Origin: Pseudaeromonas sp963677375
GTDB taxonomy: Bacteria > Pseudomonadota > Gammaproteobacteria > Enterobacterales > Aeromonadaceae
NCBI GenBank assembly: GCA_963677375.2
Contig: CAXXIF010000004.1
Span: forward strand, 62,001-126,000
Length of the DNA: 64,000 nt
Direction: 5' to 3'
The translations under genes and the position numbers were made by a program. Shown one piece after another: positions 25,447 to 33,099 of the stretch; the stretch's first letter is position 1; each line of letters opens with the position of its first letter. The notes beneath the pieces are model-generated. The model saw only the letters and a list, made by a program, of their open reading frames with translations, did not search any database and was not told where the DNA came from.

Positions 25447-27051
25447 ATGCAGCAATGGATGTTCATGGGATTGGCCCTATTATCGACTACGGCCAGCTAT
25501 GGGGCCGAAACCCGGATTATTGGCGGCGACAGTGCAACTGAGGGCGCCTGGCCCTGGATCGTCAGCCTGGAATATGCGTCCGTCAGCGGGACTCCGTATA
25601 ACGCCCACTTCTGTGGTGGTAGCCTGATTGCCAGCCAGTGGGTGCTGACAGCGGCTCATTGCGTCGAAGGGGAATCCGCCGCCCACTTACTGGTGCGCGT
25701 CGGGGGCTATGATCTTGGCTCTGTCAGTACGGCGGGCAGGGCTGCAGCGGTGGACCGCATCCTGGTGCATCCGGAATACAATACCCAGACGTATGATCAA
25801 GACTTGGCGCTGTTGCATCTGAGTAGCAAGTTGAACCTTGAGTCTCTGGCGCCGATTGGTTATAGCGCCATGGCCAACTTACCGGCGGGTACTCCCCTGA
25901 CCGTCATGGGGTGGGGGGCAACCCAGGAAACCAGCCCCTACAACTACCCTAAGGTTCTGCAGCAGGTTGATATACCGCTGCTCAGCGATACCGATTGCAG
26001 TTCCGCCTATGGCAGTGAAGTCACTGGCAATATGCTGTGTGCGGGTGAATTGGCTGGAGGCAAAGATAGTTGTTACGGCGATTCAGGTGGGCCCTTGATT
26101 GTGGGGAGCTCCAGCAGCAATGCCCAGCAAGTCGGGATCGTCAGTTGGGGGAATGGTTGCGGCTTGGCCCATTTCCCGGGTGTGTATACCCGATTGGCCA
26201 ATTATACCGATTGGCTGGCCCAGCATCAGACTCACCTCTCCATGGATACTCACACCGACTTGGGCTACGCCCCTGTTGGCTATGCCATCTCGGGGACTAT
26301 ACCCGCGATTAATAACGGCGAGAATTCGGCGTCGCTCGGTGCGCTCGTGCTGGACTCGGGCACTGGCTTTACCCTGGCAGACAATAGCTGTACGGACGTA
26401 GCCGCCGGCGCCGGATGCGCACTGACGGTCCGTTTTAGCCAGGCATCGGCGGGGAGTCACACCGAGATGCTGAGTGCGACGGACTCGAGTTCGGCCTCGG
26501 TGCTTGAAAATCAGTTGACTGCGGTGGCGTTGCCGGTGGTGAACTTCAGCAATGCCCCTGCTCGGGTCTGGTATAGCGGTGGCGATAGTGCCTGGCTGGA
26601 TGGCACCATGACCAGTAACCGCTTGCCGCTGGTGGTTGGGAAAAATTTCAAAAATTCACTCTCGGTGCTGCAAACGACCATCAAGGGGCCCGCATCCGTC
26701 AGCTTTGACTGGAGCGTGGCGAACGGCAGTGGAGAGTCTGTGCTGAGTTATCGTGTGGATGGCGGTGCGCAGAGCAGTACCTACAGCAGCAACTGGCAGA
26801 CCCAGACCCTGGATATTCCCGCAGGGACGCATTTGTTGGAGTGGCGTTTTACCAAGAGTGACAACGCCCTGTACAGTGCCGAGGCTCAACTGGCAAATCT
26901 GACGGTTACCGCCACGCCTGACGATGGTTCGACGGATGGCAGTGGCGGCACGGCCAGCAGCTCTTCGGGGGGCGGCAGTATCGGCTGGTGCTGGAGCCTG
27001 CTGCTGATAGGCCTGGGTTGGCGGCGAACCTATCGAGCCCGAGTTGGCTAA
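25447..27051 (+). CDS. Secreted trypsin-like serine protease with GlyGly-CTERM tail
   Basis: A 534-residue chymotrypsin-fold (S1) protease. A signal peptide (residues 1-20, ending ASYGA) is followed directly by the activation site RIIGG. The catalytic triad is readable: His71 in TAAHC, Asp119 in QDLALL and Ser212 in GDSGGP, with Asp206 at the specificity position, predicting cleavage after Lys/Arg. Residues about 290-500 form a beta-rich accessory region. The C-terminus has a Gly/Ser linker (SSSGGG), a hydrophobic helix and RR, the GlyGly-CTERM signal processed by rhombosortase. Such proteins (for example Vibrio cholerae VesB) leave by type II secretion and are surface-retained. The ATG at 25447 has GAAGGA 10 nt before it. 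Confidence 0.92.
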   Translation: MQQWMFMGLALLSTTASYGAETRIIGGDSATEGAWPWIVSLEYASVSGTPYNAHFCGGSLIASQWVLTAAHCVEGESAAHLLVRVGGYDLGSVSTAGRAAAVDRILVHPEYNTQTYDQDLALLHLSSKLNLESLAPIGYSAMANLPAGTPLTVMGWGATQETSPYNYPKVLQQVDIPLLSDTDCSSAYGSEVTGNMLCAGELAGGKDSCYGDSGGPLIVGSSSSNAQQVGIVSWGNGCGLAHFPGVYTRLANYTDWLAQHQTHLSMDTHTDLGYAPVGYAISGTIPAINNGENSASLGALVLDSGTGFTLADNSCTDVAAGAGCALTVRFSQASAGSHTEMLSATDSSSASVLENQLTAVALPVVNFSNAPARVWYSGGDSAWLDGTMTSNRLPLVVGKNFKNSLSVLQTTIKGPASVSFDWSVANGSGESVLSYRVDGGAQSSTYSSNWQTQTLDIPAGTHLLEWRFTKSDNALYSAEAQLANLTVTATPDDGSTDGSGGTASSSSGGGSIGWCWSLLLIGLGWRRTYRARVG

Positions 27052-27055
27052 ATAA

Positions 27056-27084
27056 AAAACCGAAGCGCAGGCTTCGGTTTTTTT
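27056..27084. terminator. Terminator between the protease gene and lysP
   Basis: aaaccgaagc and gcttcggttt form a 10-bp stem with loop gcag, flanked by A on the left and T on the right, so it can serve both convergent genes. Confidence 0.88.
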
Positions 27085-27106
27085 ATGGTGTTTACGGATT
27101 GCTCCT

Positions 27107-28567
27107 TCAGTCCCGCTCGGGGAAGGTCATCTCGTCAAAACGCACCAGACGGGTCTTGTGTTTGAACTTGTAGCCAAACCACAGCAGGAAAAACAGCGGG
27201 ATGCCGAGGTAGGCGGCCACGACGCTGTTCCAGTCAATCACGCCATTGCTGAAACCTTGATAGCCCTGACCCAGTGCTATGACCAGACACAGTGCAAACG
27301 CCAGCAAGGGTCCCATGGGAAAGAAGGTGGCCACATAGGGCAGATCCTGCAGACTTCCGCCCTGTTTGACATAGCCACGCCGGAAGCGGTAGTGGCTAAC
27401 GGCGATGCCGAGCCAGGCGATGAAGCCACTCATGCCGGAGGCACTCATCAGCCACAGATAGACGGTTTGATCACCGAACAGCGAGGTAAGGAAGCAGGTC
27501 ATGGCGATCAGTGTGGTGGCATACAGAGCATTCCGCGGGACACCATTCTTTGAGAGCTTGCCGAAAAACTTGGGCGCCATGCCACTGCGGGCCATGGTAT
27601 AGAGCATGCGGGTCGAGGCATACATACCTGAGTTCCCGGCCGAGACGATGGCCGAGAGGATCACGGCATTCATCAGGGCGGCGGCGAAGGCCAGGCCTGC
27701 ACGTTCAAAGACCAGGGTAAAGGGGCTGGCTCCCACATCGGTGACGTCATTGCGCAGCAACAGCGGGTCCGTGTAGGGGATCAAGACGCCGATGATGGCG
27801 ATGGCAAATACATAGAACAGCAGGATACGCCAGAACACTTGCCGGACGGCTCGGGGAATGTTCTTGCCCGGCTCGGCGGATTCCCCAGCGGCGACGCCGA
27901 TGAGTTCGGTCCCCTGAAACGAGAAACCGGCAATCATGGCGACGCTGATCACCGCCGGTAGGCCGCCGACAAAGGGGGCATCGCCGCTGCTGAAATTGCC
28001 GAAATCGGGCTGCATGTGACCACTCATGATACCGAACACCATCAGCAGACCGATGGCGATGAAGATGACAACAGTGACAACCTTAATGAGGGAGCACCAG
28101 AATTCGGCTTCGCCAAATCCCTTCACCGAAAAGTAATTCAGACCGAAGATGATGGTCAGGAACAGGGCGCTCCACAGAAAGCCGGGTGTCTCCGGGAACC
28201 AGAATTTCATGACAATGGTCGCGGCAGCCAATTCAACGGCGACCGTGATGGCCCAGTTGTACCAGTAATTCCAGCCTTGCGCGAACCCAAACGCCGGATC
28301 GACAAAGTGGCTGCCATAGGTGGCAAAAGAGCCGGAAACCGGCATGAAGGCGGCGAGTTCGCCGAGGCTGGTCATCAGGAAGTAGACCATGAGCCCGATC
28401 AGCGCATAGGCCAACAAGGCGCCCCCGGGACCGGCTTGGGCGACCGTGGCCCCCGAGGCGACAAACAGTCCGGTACCGATAGAGCCACCGATGGCGATCA
28501 TGGAAAGATGACGGGATTTCAGATGACGGCGTAATTGGCCGTTCTCTGCAGTTTCACTGACTTGCAT
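27107..28567 (-). CDS. lysP: Lysine-specific permease LysP
   Basis: An inner-membrane amino acid/proton symporter of the APC superfamily, 486 residues with about 12 hydrophobic segments. Nearly every segment resembles E. coli LysP (489 residues): MIAIGGSIGTGLFVASGA in helix 1, the LMTSLGELAAFMPVSGSFATYG stretch, GFGEAEFWCSLIKV and GFSFQGTELIGVAAGESA. LysP in E. coli is also the lysine co-sensor for CadC. The ATG at 28567 (MQVSETAENG) is taken as start because it gives the family length; upstream in-frame codons lack conservation. No cad genes are in the window. Confidence 0.93.
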   Translation of the reverse strand: MQVSETAENGQLRRHLKSRHLSMIAIGGSIGTGLFVASGATVAQAGPGGALLAYALIGLMVYFLMTSLGELAAFMPVSGSFATYGSHFVDPAFGFAQGWNYWYNWAITVAVELAAATIVMKFWFPETPGFLWSALFLTIIFGLNYFSVKGFGEAEFWCSLIKVVTVVIFIAIGLLMVFGIMSGHMQPDFGNFSSGDAPFVGGLPAVISVAMIAGFSFQGTELIGVAAGESAEPGKNIPRAVRQVFWRILLFYVFAIAIIGVLIPYTDPLLLRNDVTDVGASPFTLVFERAGLAFAAALMNAVILSAIVSAGNSGMYASTRMLYTMARSGMAPKFFGKLSKNGVPRNALYATTLIAMTCFLTSLFGDQTVYLWLMSASGMSGFIAWLGIAVSHYRFRRGYVKQGGSLQDLPYVATFFPMGPLLAFALCLVIALGQGYQGFSNGVIDWNSVVAAYLGIPLFFLLWFGYKFKHKTRLVRFDEMTFPERD

Positions 28568-28742
28568 GGTTAGGACAACTCCCAGCTGTTGACGCCCTAG
28601 ACGGAAAAGGGCGATACAAATACGCATAAAAAATGGTTAATTCAAGCATCTTTTGCCAAAGATCCAAGATCCTATGCGGTGATGAGCCGATGAGGCCAAT
28701 CCGGCTCTGCTGCTTACCCCTCGACGGTCAGCATGCAGTTAA

Positions 28743-28768
28743 CAAAAAGCCCGTCACCAGGACGGGCT
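28743..28768 (-). terminator. Rho-independent terminator of suhB
   Basis: agcccgtc (28748-28755) and gacgggct (28761-28768) form a stem; on the minus strand it ends in TTTTTG. The 28568-28742 leader of lysP contains a gagccg/cggctc inverted repeat but no recognised riboswitch. Confidence 0.82.
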
Positions 28769-28788
28769 CTCGATAGCCAGGTGCGCGT

Positions 28789-29592
28789 TTAGCGAGCCAG
28801 AGATTCCGGCAGCTCTTCGCGGATTTTGGCCAGCAGGGATTTGACCACCCGAGGGTTGCCGCACACTATGTTGCCGCTGCTGTAGAAATTATGGCCGCCG
28901 ACAAAATCGGTGGCGATGGCGCCAGCTTCACGAGCGATCAGCTCACCGGCGGCCAGATCCCAAGGCTTGAGACCCAGTTCCCAGTAGCCATCGACGCGAC
29001 CGGCGGCGACATACACCAGATCCAGGCTGGCAGTACCGGCACGACGGATGTCGGCACACTCGGCAAAAATGCCATCAAACATCTTCTTGTAGGCATCCAG
29101 ATGGTGGCGGTGACGGTGCGGGAAGGCCGTGGCCAGAACGCAGCCATCCAGATCGCGGGATTGACCGACACGGATACGATAGCCGTTCAGTTGCGCGCCG
29201 TTACCACGGCTGGCGGTGAAGAGTTCATCGCGGATCGGATCGTAAACCACACCGACTTCGGTGCGGCCCTTGATGCGCAGGGCGATAGAGACAGCGATGT
29301 GGGGGATACCCTTGACAAAATTGGTGGTGCCATCGAGTGGGTCAATGATCCATTGGTATTCAGATTCTTCTTTACCTTGGATGCCGAACTCTTCGCCAAT
29401 CACACAGTGATCGGGATATGCCTTGAGCAGGGTGCGAACTATGGTTTGTTCCGCTTCACGATCGACATTAGTGACCAGATCGTTTTTTGCTTTTTCGGCG
29501 GTTTGGATACTGACGTTATCACCAAAATTTTTGGCGATGATTTGACCAGCATTACGGGCCGCACGAACGGCAATGTTCAGCATTGGATGCAT
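28789..29592 (-). CDS. suhB: Inositol-1-monophosphatase SuhB
   Basis: Mg-dependent inositol monophosphatase that, in E. coli, also acts in the Nus antitermination complex on rRNA operons. The 267-residue product has the metal-binding motifs GEEFG, IDPLDGTTNF and KPWDLAAGELI, and matches E. coli SuhB exactly in length. The start MHPMLNIAVRAARNAG at 29592 is chosen over a GTG at 29604 because of family length and the GGTGAG 7 nt upstream. Confidence 0.96.
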   Translation of the reverse strand: MHPMLNIAVRAARNAGQIIAKNFGDNVSIQTAEKAKNDLVTNVDREAEQTIVRTLLKAYPDHCVIGEEFGIQGKEESEYQWIIDPLDGTTNFVKGIPHIAVSIALRIKGRTEVGVVYDPIRDELFTASRGNGAQLNGYRIRVGQSRDLDGCVLATAFPHRHRHHLDAYKKMFDGIFAECADIRRAGTASLDLVYVAAGRVDGYWELGLKPWDLAAGELIAREAGAIATDFVGGHNFYSSGNIVCGNPRVVKSLLAKIREELPESLAR

Positions 29593-29714
29593 AAATTGAC
29601 TCACCAGATGTTAAAGAACGGGATGGGGAAAATGCGCGGCGGGATTATACCCACCGCACACCTCGCAGGCAACCAACTTTCGTGATCCAGCGCATGCTGG
29701 ATGCCGCGTTTCGC

Positions 29715-30071
29715 TTAAAAGTTGATCACCTTGTCGGCTTCAACGGTCCAGCGTGCCAGTAGCGGCATGGTGCCGATTTCGATGCCTTCGACCAGCGGCA
29801 AGCCACTGATGCCACGGCTGTCGGTGCAGGTTTTGCACAAGCGCATCGGCACATGTTGGGCGGTGAGAATTTCCAGCATCTGCCGCAGATTATACCCTTC
29901 GGTCGGTGCCTGACCGTTCAGGGCAACTGTGACCGCATCGGAGAGCAGAAACAGACGCAGATCAACGCTGCACTCTTCCTGCTCTTTCAGGGCAATAGCC
30001 AGACGCAGGGCGTTATACAGACTCTCGCTGCCATAGGGCGCACCGGTACAGACGATGAGGATGTTTTGCAT
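29715..30071 (-). CDS. DsrE/DsrF-family sulfur-relay-like protein
   Basis: A 118-residue cytoplasmic protein of the DsrE/YchN fold. It starts with MQNILIVCTGAPYGSES, where the family places its nucleotide-binding-like loop, and continues with an alternating alpha/beta pattern and a C-x-x-C pair in MRLCKTCTDSRGI (about residues 77-89), the position of the active cysteine in DsrE-type sulfur carriers. Neighbours in the same direction are a glutaredoxin and a ferredoxin, pointing to thiol/sulfur or redox chemistry. The exact substrate cannot be assigned. Confidence 0.8.
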   Translation of the reverse strand: MQNILIVCTGAPYGSESLYNALRLAIALKEQEECSVDLRLFLLSDAVTVALNGQAPTEGYNLRQMLEILTAQHVPMRLCKTCTDSRGISGLPLVEGIEIGTMPLLARWTVEADKVINF

Positions 30072-30134
30072 GGGATCTTCCTTGTGTTGCCGGGGTCGCC
30101 GCTGACGAATTACCTGGTTCAGCGGCGGTCGGCA

Positions 30135-30377
30135 TTATTTGCTCTGCTGGATGACATGGTCGTAGAAGTCGGTGTAGCCACCAACATGGGCGCTGCCAAT
30201 GAAGATCTGCGGCACGGTTCGCACCGGTTTACCGACAAGCTCATGCAGTTCGGCAATGCCCATGCCCCGGGCCTGAATGTCGATGTATTCGAACTCGAAA
30301 CCGCGTTGCTCACACAACTCGACCGCCATTTCGCAATAGGGGCACTGGGGTTTGCCGTAAATCGTTACTTTTTCCAT
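30135..30377 (-). CDS. grxA: Glutaredoxin 1 (GrxA family)
   Basis: An 80-residue dithiol glutaredoxin that reduces ribonucleotide reductase and mixed disulfides with glutathione. Seen are the active site CPYC (residues 12-15), the cis-proline loop TVPQIF and the glutathione-binding GGYTDF. The ARGMGIAEL stretch is typical of GrxA rather than GrxC. Length is slightly shorter than E. coli GrxA (85). It has GAGGAGCAG just upstream of the ATG and a 10-bp hairpin (30389-30415) in its leader. Confidence 0.9.
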   Translation of the reverse strand: MEKVTIYGKPQCPYCEMAVELCEQRGFEFEYIDIQARGMGIAELHELVGKPVRTVPQIFIGSAHVGGYTDFYDHVIQQSK

Positions 30378-30451
30378 GATCTGCTCCTCATGAGCCAGCG
30401 CCCGGCTGGCTCATCCTGAAAAATGAAGTTCGCACCCGCGAAGGGGCGTCA

Positions 30452-30547
30452 GGAGTCAGGACGAACGCAGACCCGCCGTGAACCCATCCATGGGGGCTCG
30501 AGGGTGGCATCCCTGCCACCCACGGTCTGCTTTTCGTCCTCGACTCC
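30452..30547. repeat. Composite multi-hairpin intergenic element
   Basis: Outer arms pair over about 20 bp with small bulges: ggagtc/gactcc (30452-30457 with 30542-30547) and aggacgaacgcagacc (30458-30473) with ggtctgc..ttcgtcct (30524-30540). Inside are two further hairpins, ccca-tcca-tggg (30483-30494) and gggtggca-tccc-tgccaccc (30502-30521). The branched architecture resembles dispersed intergenic repeat units rather than a terminator. Confidence 0.6.
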
Positions 30548-30575
30548 AGCCGCTGTGATGCATCACAGCGGCTGG
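30546..30575. repeat. Perfect 30-bp palindrome after yfhL
   Basis: ccagccgctgtgatg (30546-30560) is followed immediately by its exact reverse complement (30561-30575). It lies 16 nt beyond the ferredoxin stop codon, overlapping the end of the composite element. It may act as the ferredoxin operon's transcription stop or mRNA 3' stabiliser, although no T run follows. Confidence 0.7.
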
Positions 30576-30590
30576 GGATCTAGCCCGAGA

Positions 30591-30839
30591 TTAACCGCCA
30601 TGCAGGGCGACGAACTTGTCCAGCAACTGGGTTTCGGTTTCCACATGATCAGGGTCCCAAATGATGCAGTCAATCGGGCAAACGCTGACACAGGTCTGAT
30701 GGTCGTAAAAACCGACACACTCGGTGCAGAGATCCGGGTTGATCTCGTACACCTTGGCGCCCAGGGTGATGGCCTGATTCGGACACTCAGGCTCACACAT
30801 GTCACAGTTGATGCACTTGGCGGTAATCAGCAGCGCCAT
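30591..30839 (-). CDS. yfhL: YfhL-type 2[4Fe-4S] ferredoxin
   Basis: An 82-residue ferredoxin with two cluster motifs, CINCDMCEPECP (residues 9-20) and C-TEC-(8)-C-VSVCP further on. The insertion between the second-motif cysteines and the C-terminal helix identify the Allochromatium/YfhL subtype with low-potential clusters. It starts 2 nt after yegQ ends, so the two are co-transcribed. This adjacency suggests it donates electrons or otherwise serves the neighbouring U32 enzyme (inference). Confidence 0.92.
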   Translation of the reverse strand: MALLITAKCINCDMCEPECPNQAITLGAKVYEINPDLCTECVGFYDHQTCVSVCPIDCIIWDPDHVETETQLLDKFVALHGG

Positions 30840-30841
30840 GC

Positions 30842-32212
30842 TTAACCTGCGGCTTGGGCATGGGGCTGACGGGTGCTCTCGCCGCCGTCAAAGTTGCGCA
30901 GCAGTATGCCGTATTGCACATCCACCTCGGCGGGAACCGGCAGGTAGACGGTATGGCCGTTGCCCGGTGCCACGTCGATCTGCTCGCCCTTGCGATTTTG
31001 CAACTGCTCCAGTTGGAAGCTGATATTGCCCTGGGGCGTCATCAGCTCCAGGCTGTTGCCGAGCATGAACTTGTTCTTCACCTCGACCTCGACCAGCCCT
31101 TCGGCGTTGCGGCCGGTGATCTCGCCGACAAACTGCTGGCTGTCGGAGACCGAATAGCCATAGTCGTAGTTCTGGTATTCGTTGTGGGCATGACGACGCA
31201 GGAAGCCTTCGGTGTAGCCGCGGTGTGCCAGATTCTCCAGAGTCTTGAACAGATCCGGATTGAAGGGGCGACCGCCGACCGCATCATCGATGGCCTGACG
31301 GTAGATCTGGGCGGTACGGGCGCAATAGTAGAAAGACTTGGTGCGGCCTTCGATTTTGAGCGAATGCACGCCCAGCTTGGTCAGGCGCTCGACATGCTGG
31401 ATGGCGCGCAGATCCTTGGAGTTCATGATGTAGGTGCCGTGTTCATCTTCGAACGCGGTCATGAACTCACCCGGGCGATTCTTCTCTTCGATCAGCACCA
31501 GCTGATCCGAGGGTTGGCCCAGACCCAGAGTCGGGGCGACCTGCACCGGGATCGGCTCCTGGCGATGGACGATCTGGCCGACGTCGTCCAGCTTGCCTTC
31601 ATGGACCTTGTACTCCCAACGACAGGCGTTGGTGCAGGTGCCCTGGTTCGGGTCGCGCTTATTCAGGTAGCCGGAGAGCAGGCAACGGCCGGAGTAGGCC
31701 ATGCACAGGGCGCCGTGGACGAAGACTTCCAATTGGATGGTCGGGCAGTGCTGACGGATCTCTTCGATCTCGTCCAGTGACAGCTCGCGAGAGAGGATGA
31801 CCCGCTCCAGCCCTTGCTGTTCCCAGAACTTGACCGTGGCCCAGTTGACGGCGTTGGCCTGCACCGACAGATGCACCGGCATCTCCGGGAAGTGCTCGCG
31901 CACCATCATGATAAGGCCCGGATCGGACATGATGAGGGCGTCGGGCCCCATGTCGATCACCGGCTTCATATCGCGGACGAAGGTTTTGAGCTTGGAGTTA
32001 TGGGGCTGGATATTGGCCACCACATACAACTTCTTGCCGAGGGCATGGGCTTCATTGATGCCCAGTTGCAGGTTGTCGTGGTCAAATTCGTTGTTACGCA
32101 CTCGCAGGCTGTAACGGGGTTGGCCAGCGTAGACGGCATCGGCGCCATAGGCGAACGCATAGCGCATGTTCTTCAGCGTTCCCGCTGGAGAAAGCAACTC
32201 GGGTCTGAACAT
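30842..32212 (-). CDS. yegQ: U32-family tRNA hydroxylation protein YegQ/TrhP
   Basis: A 456-residue protein of peptidase family U32. E. coli YegQ (TrhP) takes part in forming 5-hydroxyuridine at the wobble position of tRNAs. Diagnostic segments are ELLSPAGTLKNMRYAFAYGADAVY at the N-terminus, the U32 signature EVFVHGALCMAYSGRCLLSGY (residues about 164-184), and the clustered cysteines CLLS..GTCTNACRWEY, likely iron-sulfur or catalytic ligands. The downstream ferredoxin gene is translationally close. In E. coli the two genes are unlinked, so the pairing here is informative. Confidence 0.93.
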   Translation of the reverse strand: MFRPELLSPAGTLKNMRYAFAYGADAVYAGQPRYSLRVRNNEFDHDNLQLGINEAHALGKKLYVVANIQPHNSKLKTFVRDMKPVIDMGPDALIMSDPGLIMMVREHFPEMPVHLSVQANAVNWATVKFWEQQGLERVILSRELSLDEIEEIRQHCPTIQLEVFVHGALCMAYSGRCLLSGYLNKRDPNQGTCTNACRWEYKVHEGKLDDVGQIVHRQEPIPVQVAPTLGLGQPSDQLVLIEEKNRPGEFMTAFEDEHGTYIMNSKDLRAIQHVERLTKLGVHSLKIEGRTKSFYYCARTAQIYRQAIDDAVGGRPFNPDLFKTLENLAHRGYTEGFLRRHAHNEYQNYDYGYSVSDSQQFVGEITGRNAEGLVEVEVKNKFMLGNSLELMTPQGNISFQLEQLQNRKGEQIDVAPGNGHTVYLPVPAEVDVQYGILLRNFDGGESTRQPHAQAAG

Positions 32213-32504
32213 AGTGTCTCTCTTGGAAGTCTGATTTCAGGTCAGGATGGCCCCACCTGATGGGGCCGGCGGCGAATTGTAGCCTTGAGGGGGCGGGGGG
32301 CGCCAGCTTTTTGCCGATGCGGTCGGCGGGGCCGAGCCAGCCCCGGCCGCCCCAGGCAACCTCGGGTCTGGCTTGATCCGGTTCCGCTTGGTGGACGCTG
32401 ACGGTTTGTATGAATTCGAACGATCGACTCAATGGCGAACGGTTGGTCCGTGCCGCCCTTGGTCGGCAATGGCGATTTGCCAACCTGCCGCTTGGCGGTG
32501 GCGG

Positions 32505-32533
32505 GCCAAGGGGGAAAAGGCCTCCCCCTTGGC
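32505..32533. repeat. 10-bp-stem hairpin in the GC-rich gap
   Basis: gccaaggggg (32505-32514) and cccccttggc (32524-32533) form a perfect stem with a 9-nt loop. There is no T run, so a terminator role is unlikely. Confidence 0.6.
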
Positions 32534-32600
32534 AATCCCGGGCCTTGGCGTATGCCGACTGCCGGGAAGGCCCCGAGCTGCGGATTGCCCTTCACCGGCC

Positions 32601-32634
32601 GGGAGCCACACGCCATCCATGGCGTGACGCTCCC
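32601..32634. repeat. Two-tier hairpin with ccatccatgg core
   Basis: gggagc (32601-32606) pairs with gctccc (32629-32634) and acgcca with tggcgt around a tcca loop. The ccatccatgg core is shared with the composite element at 30483-30494, suggesting the same repeat family. Confidence 0.55.
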
Positions 32635-33099
32635 TCTTACGGTCATCCTGACCGCGCACCGGCTCCATTCAATCCTCCACTCGGCCCGGCAGACGGCGCG
32701 GACACTGGCGTGGTGGCTGAAACAGATATCTCGCCGCTGGATTTAATAAATAAAAGTCAGATAAAGCTCATCTTTGCCAAACGAACCCATTTCACCGGTT
32801 AAACGATTGCGCTAGCCTAAGGACTCAAAAAGCGCAAGGAGCCTGATGTGATCCACAGGCCGCGCCGCCAACCCGCCATCGGCGCTGTGACAGCCGCAAG
32901 TCAGGGGCGGTAGCTAGGATGGTTGGTGGTAATGGATTGTTTGAAGACTGAATGAGTTTGGTTGTTTGTGAAATTCTAATGTTTCACTAGCAATAAATGC
33001 CGAATGCAAGAATATATATAACATCTTGACTATATAGGTGGTACTGGACATGGGAAATACAAAAGTAATATTTTTCAGTTTATATTGTAAGGTTGTTGC

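Larger units (their letters stand above)
32213..33099. other. Gene-free 887-bp stretch: GC-rich hairpins, then an AT-rich boundary
   Basis: No convincing gene is seen. Bases 32213-32730 are GC-rich and open in several frames on both strands with no recognisable product. They hold multiple inverted repeats: ggcccca/tggggcc near 32249-32267, and the elements at 32505-32533 and 32601-32634. From about 32740 the composition shifts toward AT, continuing into the DUF2971 gene. The stretch 32890-33090 is the likely promoter region of that gene but has no clean -35/-10 pair. Confidence 0.55.

Noticed and set aside
28568..28742. Lysine riboswitch upstream of lysP
   Set aside because: The leader is about 175 nt with an inverted repeat, but the conserved L-box core sequences are not visible.
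32242..32802. Overlapping 80-134 codon frames on both strands
   Set aside because: GC-rich non-coding sequence with hairpins; no ribosome-binding sites or recognisable products.
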